A program made the translations under genes and the position numbers. This document shows positions 1 through 5,289 of a stretch of DNA of 6,084 nt, piece after piece. Location: positions 1-6,084 of the forward strand of contig JACQPU010000068.1 of the NCBI GenBank assembly GCA_016207365.1. Reading direction: 5' to 3'. The notes under the pieces are model-generated. The model searched no databases. It saw nothing but the letters and a program-made list of their open reading frames with translations, and was not told the origin of the DNA. Within the stretch, counting starts at the first letter, position 1; each line of letters opens with the position of its first letter. The DNA is from Ignavibacteriales bacterium. GTDB taxonomy: Bacteria > Bacteroidota > Ignavibacteria > UBA10030.

Positions 1-307
1 AGTCTGAAGTTCCGGGACTAAGGGCAAGATTTCCGAAAATAAAGCGGGCCCCCTCCGTCGTAAATCCCAGAACAATGACAAAGCCTTTGGCTATAATTCC
101 AAACAGCTCCTTTGGCCATCCCAGGGGAGTAAAGATTTCCGCAAGCTCCCTTCCCTTTATGACGAGGATACCGAATGTTATCTGGATCAGAAGTCCGGTC
201 GTGACGAGTCTCCAATTAACACGGGTCCGGTTATTAGAAAAAATCCAGGCGATCCCAAGGAGCACAACGATACCGAAAATGCCGTGAGCTGCCGAAAGGA
301 ATGTCAT
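1..307 (-). CDS. nupC: NupC-type concentrative nucleoside transporter, N-terminal part (cut by window edge)
   Basis: Reading the minus strand from an ATG at 307 gives 102 codons without a stop, so the gene continues past base 1. The translation is strongly hydrophobic. Likely membrane segments lie at about residues 4-23 and 33-51, and another hydrophobic stretch at about 68-82 leads into the motif GFTTEGARFIFGNL (81-94). That GA-x-FIFG element, followed by a short loop, is characteristic of the N-terminal region of CNT/NupC transporters, which import nucleosides across the inner membrane by proton or sodium symport. Full-length family members are about 400 residues, so only a quarter is visible. 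The start is supported by AGGAG five bases upstream. It follows tdk by 14 nt and is presumably co-transcribed with cdd and tdk, which fits nucleoside import. Family assignment is confident; ion and substrate preference cannot be judged from this part. Confidence 0.85.
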   Translation of the reverse strand, partial: MTFLSAAHGIFGIVVLLGIAWIFSNNRTRVNWRLVTTGLLIQITFGILVIKGRELAEIFTPLGWPKELFGIIAKGFVIVLGFTTEGARFIFGNLALSPGTSD

Positions 308-312
308 TGAGG

Positions 313-317
313 CTCCT
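313..317 (-). promoter_or_regulatory. Ribosome binding site of nupC
   Basis: AGGAG on the minus strand, five bases before the ATG at 307 and inside the short tdk-nupC gap. It fixes the start of the truncated transporter gene. Confidence 0.7.
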
Positions 318-321
318 GAAG

Positions 322-897
322 TTATTCCGACGGTGGGTCAAAGCAACGCCGGCACCTTGCTTCGTAAATGTCCTTCGCTCCAATCACTACTCGGTCATGC
401 TGCCGGGTTTTTCTTTGCGTGCGATCAGCAGGGTTCCCACAAACAACGCAAATTGCGAGGGTCTTGGTAATATACTCTGCTACAGCAAGCAGTTGTGGAA
501 TCGGTTCAAAGGGTCTTCCGCGGTAGTCTTGATCGAGCCCCGCCACAATGACACGCTTTCCCTCATTTGCCAGGCCCTCGCACACATCAAGAAGATTCGC
601 CTTAAAAAACTGCGCTTCGTCTATTCCGATTACCTGTGCATCCCCCGCTTGCGCCAAAATCTCGCTAGCATCTTCAACAGGATGAGAAACGATAGACTGT
701 TCATTGTGCGAGACGATATGCTCCGGACCGAACCTGGTGTCGATTTTGGGCTTGAAGATAGCGACTTCCTGTTTGGCGATCTGCGCCCTTCTCAGCCTCC
801 GGATGAGTTCCTCCGTCTTCCCGCTGAACATGCATCCACAGATCACTTCTATCCAACCCGTTCCTCTCGGAACCAGGTTTTGGGGGAGGCCTTCCAT
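322..897 (-). CDS. tdk: Thymidine kinase (TK1/type II family)
   Basis: A 191-residue cytoplasmic enzyme that phosphorylates thymidine (and usually deoxyuridine) with ATP to make dTMP in pyrimidine salvage. The P-loop is GCMFSGKT at residues 21-28. The Walker B-like DEAQFF at 93-98 carries the presumed catalytic Glu94. The lasso region AGLDQDYRGRPFEP is at 119-132. Four structural zinc cysteines are at 150, 153, 182 and 185 (CVVC and CRRC). Length is normal for bacterial type II kinases. The stretch between the TQR element (160-162) and the last cysteine pair is short, with no long insertion, but nothing essential seems missing. The ATG start overlaps the cdd stop by one base (TGATG), and AAAAGGA lies seven bases upstream, so translation is probably coupled to cdd. 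The product fits the neighbouring nucleoside transporter. Identification is secure. Confidence 0.97.
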   Translation of the reverse strand: MEGLPQNLVPRGTGWIEVICGCMFSGKTEELIRRLRRAQIAKQEVAIFKPKIDTRFGPEHIVSHNEQSIVSHPVEDASEILAQAGDAQVIGIDEAQFFKANLLDVCEGLANEGKRVIVAGLDQDYRGRPFEPIPQLLAVAEYITKTLAICVVCGNPADRTQRKTRQHDRVVIGAKDIYEARCRRCFDPPSE

Positions 898-1316
898 CAG
901 GATTTCCTTTTGCGCGCGGCCTTCAACCTCTTTTCACTAAAAGGAATCGGCAGGAGGGATTCGAGCTTCATCTGAAGGGGGATTCCGGAGTGCGAGTCAA
1001 GCACAACGTCGATATTTCCGGCCAGGTCCCACAGAACCTGCCGGCAAGCCCCGCAAGGTGGTGTTACATCGGTTCCATCGGAAGTAATCGCAATTGCCTT
1101 GAATTTCTTCTTCCCCTCCGATATTGCCTTGAAGATCGCCGTTCGTTCAGCGCAAATCGTGAGCCCGTAACTGCTGTTTTCTACATTGCAACCGGTGAAG
1201 ACAACGCCGTCCGAGGTCAAAAGAGCTGCACCAACGTGGAAGCCCGAATAGGGAGCATGGGCCCGACGCTTGGCGTTGCGCGAAGCCTGTATAAGCGTGC
1301 GATAGTTTTCTCGCAT
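897..1316 (-). CDS. cdd: Cytidine deaminase, small homotetrameric type
   Basis: A 139-residue enzyme that deaminates cytidine and deoxycytidine to uridine and deoxyuridine in pyrimidine salvage. The zinc site is complete. TICAERTA places the first zinc cysteine at 55 and the catalytic proton-shuttling glutamate at 57, and PPCGACRQ places the other zinc cysteines at 88 and 91. The substrate-binding element GCNVENSSYG (42-51) and the HVGAALL strand (27-33) are also typical. The length matches the tetrameric Bacillus-type class rather than the longer E. coli dimer. The tail after LLPIPF is short and basic (KRLKAARKRKS). An in-frame TGA sits directly before the ATG, so no longer form is possible. 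Unusually for this window, no convincing Shine-Dalgarno sequence precedes it. It is the first gene of the cdd-tdk-nupC group, 73 nt after the upstream radical SAM gene. Confidence 0.97.
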   Translation of the reverse strand: MRENYRTLIQASRNAKRRAHAPYSGFHVGAALLTSDGVVFTGCNVENSSYGLTICAERTAIFKAISEGKKKFKAIAITSDGTDVTPPCGACRQVLWDLAGNIDVVLDSHSGIPLQMKLESLLPIPFSEKRLKAARKRKS

Positions 1317-1349
1317 TCAGAAGGCAGGGATGCTGGTTTTTGGGTGTAA

Positions 1350-1378
1350 AAGATAGCCAAGAAATGCCCGAAATGCAA
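1350..1378 (-). promoter_or_regulatory. Weak sigma-70-like promoter candidate for cdd-tdk-nupC
   Basis: In the only intergenic gap of note (1317-1389), the minus strand reads TTGCAT at 1378-1373, a 17-base spacer, then TATCTT at 1355-1350. Spacing is ideal, but only three of six and four of six bases match the consensus -35 and -10. If used, transcription would start near 1343, giving a leader of roughly 27 nt. A chance match is quite possible, and read-through from the upstream block is the alternative. Confidence 0.3.
1361..1376. repeat. Short direct repeat in the cdd upstream gap
   Basis: GAAATGC occurs twice, at 1361-1367 and 1370-1376, separated by CC (9-bp period). It overlaps the candidate -35 and spacer. 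It could be part of a regulator site, but two 7-mers are weak evidence. No hairpin followed by a T-run (a factor-independent terminator) is visible anywhere in 1317-1389. Confidence 0.3.
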
Positions 1379-1389
1379 TGAATCCGTAA

Positions 1390-2421
1390 TCAGAAGCCGT
1401 CCCTGAGCGCGGTCCAGGGGGATATCCTCAGCGTACACACACATTTACGACATTGCTCCAACGAGTATTGACCGACTTGCTTCCGCGTGAACTTGATCAA
1501 GTCGTTGTTAACCTGATCTTTCAGCAAACCGGATCGTATGGCCCCGTATGAAGGGAGGAAATAGCAGGGGAGAAGTTCACCGGTAGATGTAATAACCGTT
1601 GAAACATTCGGGGCATTGCAGTGATTGCGGGGAAAAGGGGAAAGAGAATGAAATGCCTCAAAGTATTCAACGATATGAAGCAATTTCCTTGCGGATTCCG
1701 CGATAAATCCCGACTGGATCTCTTTCTTTCGCACCGCAATCATGCGTGTCATAAGATCCCGAAATTCTTTTGTTTCCACGGCTGACAGCAGAATCTCGCC
1801 GTTTGAGGCAACCGGTCCAACGTGATCTCGGTGGAATGTGTTTGAAAGCACATCGGCCGAGAGGAAAGAGATCCTGTCAGCTCCGATACGTTTTGCAAAA
1901 TCAACCATGGCATCCAGTCGTCGAAAATTTCTTCGCTGGATAACGGTCCGGATCGAAAGCAACGGACGCGGTTGACCGGACGCTATTCTCTCTACACCCA
2001 TGACAATTCGATCAAAGCATTCGAGCCCGCGTATCGCATTATGCGTCGTTGCATCAGGCCCGTCAATGGAGACAATGATCTCGTCGAAAAATCCGACCAC
2101 GTCACGCGCCCTCTTCTCAAGTAAGAGTCCATTCGTCAGGAGGGACTGACGAACGCCGAGGTCCTCGAAAATCCGGCATATCTCAGGGAAATCTCTCCTT
2201 ACAAGCGGCTCACCACCGGAATACACAATGTGTCGCAGACCAAGCTCCTCGAGTTGCCGAGCAAGGTCGCGGTACTCCTCAAGAGTAAGCTCCTGCGGCA
2301 AGGGATCGCGATATGAGCATGTCACACAACGCAGGTTGCATGCAGCGGTGACATAGAGGATCACGACGGGGAGAGCCTGCACTTCCGGGGAGAGCGTGCT
2401 TTTGAAAGCTGCGAGGTTCAC
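1390..2421 (-). CDS. Radical SAM enzyme with SPASM/twitch-like C-terminal cysteine set
   Basis: 343 residues. The radical SAM core starts with ACNLRCVTC, whose Cys28, Cys32 and Cys35 form the CxxxCxxC site for the SAM-binding [4Fe-4S] cluster. SGGEP at 68-72 is the SAM-contacting motif, and LLTNG (94-98) and IIVSIDG (115-121) are the usual later strands. A second cysteine set follows: Cys268, Cys286 (in GELLPCYF), Cys324, Cys327 and Cys329 (CRKCVC). This resembles the auxiliary Fe-S region of SPASM or twitch domains found in peptide-modifying and cofactor-building enzymes. The overall look is MoaA/PqqE-like, but substrate and reaction are unknown. The start codon is GTG, overlapping the upstream methyltransferase stop by four bases (GTGA), with AGGA seven bases before it. 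It is the last gene of the five-gene block. No precursor-peptide gene is visible beside it. The family is secure; the function is not. Confidence 0.9.
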   Translation of the reverse strand: MNLAAFKSTLSPEVQALPVVILYVTAACNLRCVTCSYRDPLPQELTLEEYRDLARQLEELGLRHIVYSGGEPLVRRDFPEICRIFEDLGVRQSLLTNGLLLEKRARDVVGFFDEIIVSIDGPDATTHNAIRGLECFDRIVMGVERIASGQPRPLLSIRTVIQRRNFRRLDAMVDFAKRIGADRISFLSADVLSNTFHRDHVGPVASNGEILLSAVETKEFRDLMTRMIAVRKKEIQSGFIAESARKLLHIVEYFEAFHSLSPFPRNHCNAPNVSTVITSTGELLPCYFLPSYGAIRSGLLKDQVNNDLIKFTRKQVGQYSLEQCRKCVCTLRISPWTALRDGF

Positions 2422-3353
2422 ATTGATGTCCTGCGCTGTTCCGGTTGTGGCTTTGTTAAGACCAGGAAGGGAATTGACGCCGAAGGCCTTCCGTGACGAA
2501 ATCGGGTGATTGTCTGGCCGAGACGGAATCGAAATCCAAACGATGTGTTCTGGCGCGTGACAGTATACCGATCGTTAACCGTTTCACTCATTGAGGAGAG
2601 TAGAAACCCGCGTCCATAGGGTGGAAGCCGCACTGAATACTTCGAAACAAAGTCCGCCGAAAGTTGTGAAATCATAGCGTTGCCATCATCGCGACTAGCG
2701 AACTCTGGTGAATCTATCACATATAACGATCCACCATCGCGAAGAAGCTTATGCACATCTGAAACGGTTGCCTCGGGATGGGCAGCGTAGTGGAGGGAGG
2801 CGTTAAATACGACGATGTCAAAACTTTTCGCTGGAAAAGGAAGAAAATCGAATTCAGCGCGGATCAATGGGAACGGAATGGCGTCACCATAAAGCGCAAT
2901 CGGAGCGCCAAGTCCATCACCGATATCAGTCGAAATGTCGACGGCGACCGGCTCGTGGCCTAAACGGGAAAGTTGGAGGGAAAGCCAGGCATTTCCGGCG
3001 CCGGCATCGAGTATGCGGAGCGGTTTCGCAGTGTATCGTCTTTGCAGGTCCTCTAACAACAGCCGGAATGAGCGCGTCCGAAGGCGCCACACGGATCGAT
3101 TCGGGTCGGTCCGATCCGCTTCCGGAAGACGCTCATAGGCGTCACGATCACTGCATATCCAGGATTCACATTCCCTGATGACACGGTAGGCCTCAAGGAA
3201 GCGATCGATTAGAGGGCGTCTTTCAGGGAGGACAAAATCAGGAATCCCATTTGTCTTTCTGAACACAAGGGTATCGACGGAACAGCGCATTCCATCTTCC
3301 GTTTCAGCAAGCCCTCGCTGGCATCGGGGACATACGAATGCAACTTGTCTCAT
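2418..3353 (-). CDS. Class I SAM-dependent methyltransferase with N-terminal Trm112-like zinc ribbon
   Basis: 311 residues from the ATG at 3353. Residues 8-40 form a Trm112/YcaR-like zinc ribbon: CPRC (Cys8, Cys11), a third cysteine at 24, then CSVDTLVF and NGIPDF. Asp stands where many ribbons have the fourth cysteine, as I also recall for E. coli YcaR. A helical stretch follows, then the Rossmann methyltransferase domain with motif I ILDAGAGNA (114-122), the acidic strand-2 end AVDIS (137-141), SFDIVVFNASLHYA (177-190) and LLRDGGSLYVID (203-214). It should transfer a methyl group from SAM in the cytoplasm; the acceptor is unknown. The start was chosen because ATGA overlaps the amidohydrolase stop by four bases. 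A TTG at 3377 would add eight residues but lacks comparable support. No good Shine-Dalgarno is visible, so reinitiation after the upstream gene is likely. The next gene again overlaps by four bases. Confidence 0.87.
   Translation of the reverse strand: MRQVAFVCPRCQRGLAETEDGMRCSVDTLVFRKTNGIPDFVLPERRPLIDRFLEAYRVIRECESWICSDRDAYERLPEADRTDPNRSVWRLRTRSFRLLLEDLQRRYTAKPLRILDAGAGNAWLSLQLSRLGHEPVAVDISTDIGDGLGAPIALYGDAIPFPLIRAEFDFLPFPAKSFDIVVFNASLHYAAHPEATVSDVHKLLRDGGSLYVIDSPEFASRDDGNAMISQLSADFVSKYSVRLPPYGRGFLLSSMSETVNDRYTVTRQNTSFGFRFRLGQTITRFRHGRPSASIPFLVLTKPQPEQRRTSM
2429..2432 (-). promoter_or_regulatory. Ribosome binding site deciding the GTG start of the SPASM-like radical SAM gene
   Basis: AGGA on the minus strand, seven bases before GTG at 2421. 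The nearby ATG at 2423 is followed at once by TGA in its own frame (it is the last codon of the upstream gene), so GTG is the only sensible start. Confidence 0.6.
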
Positions 3354-4531
3354 GAGTCCACGTCGGAAAAATACCAATAATGCTGCATCCGATGCCGGAT
3401 CGCACGAAACCGCTCCGGAAAACGACGATCAGCAATGAATTTTGCTCTGCCCTGAATCCGGACGCTGGGAGAATCGTTGCCTGGGATACGCTCTCGAAAA
3501 TCAGAATCCCAGAGCACAGGCCTGCCTCGCCTCAGGAGGAGGGCAACGTCCCGCGGCTCGCACGACAGGAGCTGTTCTATCGGCTCGGTGTGCTTCTGGG
3601 CAAGAAGAAACAAGTCCGCCGGCCCGCCTTCAATCAATTCTCCCGTTCCCGCAGGAAGGCCAAAGATTTCCCTTGGCGTTGTCGTCACCATTCTGAAAAG
3701 CGCATCCGACGGAAGGCCCGACCATTCATGCGCAAGCCGAAGCTCTTCAAAAAGAGTTGGAACACCAGTCAAAGAGGAATCAGTCCCGAGTGCGACCCTG
3801 GTTCGGGGAAGGTACTCATGAATGGGCGCGGTGGCGCCAAACAGAAACAGATTTGACGAAGGACACCAGACGACCGACGCTCCGCTGGTCGCGAGCAACT
3901 CTGCGTCACCGTTGGCGGCTGCCACGGAATGAACCGCCACAGTATCCCTGTCCAGACCGCCTAGGCCATACAGTTCGCGGATCTCACCCGCAGCGACGTT
4001 ATCTGTTCCCTCTGCAACATGAATGATAAACGGCCGACCTGGCTTTCGTTTCTTGATGGAGCGCTCAATGTCTTCATCGAATTTCAATGAGTGAGCAATG
4101 CTGTACAATCGCAGCGTCCCTACCGGGAGTCCTCGTCGATAAAAAAACGGAACGATGCCGTGATGGATCACGAAGGTAACTCCGGAAAAAAGGTTCTTCC
4201 ACGCCCCCCACCAAAGGCGAAGACGAACCGGGACCGATTCGACAGAACGGATAACATCGGCAGACCGCGCGTGGACATCCCGCCCCCATTCGTATGCATT
4301 CGCGTACGGTGGCGCGCCTAATCGCGGATACAGGTTAAACTCCAGATGATCATGGGAATTGATCAATCCCGGAAAAACGTAATACCCCCGCGCATCAATT
4401 TCTACTTCAACCGGCCGCTTCGCAAGTTGCCGGTCTATCCGTCCGATCCGGCCTCCATCGATACGGATATCTGCCTCCATCGCTGAAGATCCGGATACCA
4501 ATATTCCGTTGCGGATGATCACCCGGTTCAC
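3350..4531 (-). CDS. Metal-dependent amidohydrolase (TrzA/SsnA/cytosine-deaminase-like)
   Basis: 393 residues of the amidohydrolase superfamily, a TIM-barrel with flanking beta-sandwich segments. Visible metal and catalytic positions are His60 and His62 in GLINSHDHLEF, His171 and Glu174 in IIHVAEGTD, His201 in VAVHSVAA, and Asp251 in ALGTDSS. WCPSSNLFLFG (222-232) is also typical. This arrangement matches the mononuclear branch that includes guanine, cytosine, methylthioadenosine/SAH and 5'-deoxyadenosine deaminases and triazine hydrolases. The substrate is unknown: the HDHLEFNLYPRLG segment differs from the HTHxxM pattern I associate with adenosine-type deaminases. About 50 residues after 340 form a basic tail ending in a Trp/Tyr-rich stretch. 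The start is GTG, overlapping the upstream methyltransferase stop (GTGA), with GGAG eight bases before. It sits in the middle of a block of SAM-using enzymes. The superfamily is confident; the reaction is inferred only as hydrolysis or deamination. Confidence 0.9.
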   Translation of the reverse strand: MNRVIIRNGILVSGSSAMEADIRIDGGRIGRIDRQLAKRPVEVEIDARGYYVFPGLINSHDHLEFNLYPRLGAPPYANAYEWGRDVHARSADVIRSVESVPVRLRLWWGAWKNLFSGVTFVIHHGIVPFFYRRGLPVGTLRLYSIAHSLKFDEDIERSIKKRKPGRPFIIHVAEGTDNVAAGEIRELYGLGGLDRDTVAVHSVAAANGDAELLATSGASVVWCPSSNLFLFGATAPIHEYLPRTRVALGTDSSLTGVPTLFEELRLAHEWSGLPSDALFRMVTTTPREIFGLPAGTGELIEGGPADLFLLAQKHTEPIEQLLSCEPRDVALLLRRGRPVLWDSDFRERIPGNDSPSVRIQGRAKFIADRRFPERFRAIRHRMQHYWYFSDVDS

Positions 4532-5289
4532 GTCTTTTTCTCCAGAAGAAAAATGAGGCTAAGCGGGTGGCCTTTGGATCGCATGTAAAAATCCTCTTTC
4601 CCCATTGTGACATACAGGTGAAGTACGCTTTCGTCAATCGCCGGCTCTTCAACCCTGGCGATCGCGAGCCCCGAAGAGAGGAACGCGTTGAGGTAGTCCG
4701 CAATCTTGTAAGGGACATAGCTGACTGAGTACCACCGGGACTTTGCAGAGAACGTGCGCTTCCAGCCCGTGAGGGACGCGAAAGGATGAAAACAGGAAAG
4801 AAGGAGAGTACCCCCGGGGCGAACAACGCGGGAGAGTTCCCTGATCGTCGCGTCGAGGCTGGGACCATGATCCACTGCAAGCGTGCTCAGGAGAAAATCA
4901 AACGACCCTTCCCTAAAAGGAAGTCCGTCGAACGAGGCCTGAACAAGCAACGGCGCAGACCCTGTACTAAATTTCTTCTTTGCCTGCATGAGCATCTTTG
5001 GCGAAAAGTCGAATCCCACAAGGATCCGCGGGTTCCTGGCAAGAAGGTGAGATAAATAGCGCCCTGTGCCACACCCGGCGTCGAGGATGTTCAGACCTGT
5101 GATCGGGAGCGATTCGAGCATAGGGCGGATCACGCGCTCCTCCGAATACAGCAATGCATTACCGGTCGTGTTGTCGTACGACTCAGACCAAAGATCATAT
5201 GCCGTCCTGGCATCGAGGGCGGTCGGCTGGGCCTTCCGCGCGGAAACAAGCCGCCTCAGTCTTGCGAGCAAAGCTACCTTTTGTCTCAC
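4528..5289 (-). CDS. Class I SAM-dependent methyltransferase, UbiE/Methyltransf_11-like
   Basis: 253 residues. After a basic N-terminal stretch comes AYDLWSESYDN (30-40), the YD/W element common in UbiE/BioC-like methyltransferases. Motif I ILDAGCGTGRY is at 68-78, the acidic end of strand 2 is GFDFS (92-96), motif II-like FDGLPFREGSFDFLLS is at 120-135, and VVRPGGTLLLS is at 155-165. The C-terminal part (about 185-245) probably forms the substrate lid. It is predicted to be a soluble enzyme that methylates a small molecule with SAM; the acceptor cannot be read from the sequence. The start is GTG, overlapping the upstream radical SAM stop by four bases (GTGA), with GAGGG just upstream. It is the second visible gene of the five-gene block and differs from the other methyltransferase in lacking a zinc ribbon, so the two probably act on different positions or intermediates. 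Confidence 0.9.
   Translation of the reverse strand: MRQKVALLARLRRLVSARKAQPTALDARTAYDLWSESYDNTTGNALLYSEERVIRPMLESLPITGLNILDAGCGTGRYLSHLLARNPRILVGFDFSPKMLMQAKKKFSTGSAPLLVQASFDGLPFREGSFDFLLSTLAVDHGPSLDATIRELSRVVRPGGTLLLSCFHPFASLTGWKRTFSAKSRWYSVSYVPYKIADYLNAFLSSGLAIARVEEPAIDESVLHLYVTMGKEDFYMRSKGHPLSLIFLLEKKT
4540..4543 (-). promoter_or_regulatory. Ribosome binding site deciding the GTG start of the amidohydrolase gene
   Basis: GGAG on the minus strand, eight bases before GTG at 4531 and within the last codons of the upstream methyltransferase. It supports the GTG start and the 4-nt GTGA overlap. Confidence 0.6.

Noticed and set aside
18..215. Minus-strand open frame of 65 codons near the left edge
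   Set aside because: It is in another frame from the NupC-type reading frame, which runs from 307 through the window edge and shows membrane segments and the CNT motif.
301..975. Plus-strand open frame of 224 codons
   Set aside because: It lies antisense to tdk and cdd, both with complete catalytic motifs, and its translation shows no recognisable domain.
1317..1389. Possible factor-independent terminator after the radical SAM gene
   Set aside because: No stem-loop followed by a T-run could be found on the minus strand in this gap.
1217..1444. Minus-strand 75-codon frame across the cdd upstream gap
   Set aside because: It overlaps both the end of the radical SAM gene and the start of cdd in another frame and has no recognisable domain.
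2418..3377. Longer form of the Trm112-like methyltransferase starting at TTG 3377
   Set aside because: The ATG at 3353 makes a 4-nt ATGA overlap like the other junctions in the block and starts just before the zinc ribbon; the extra eight residues add nothing recognisable.
3380..3856. Plus-strand open frames opposite the amidohydrolase
   Set aside because: Several overlapping frames exist here, all basic and motif-free, opposite a gene with intact metal-binding residues.
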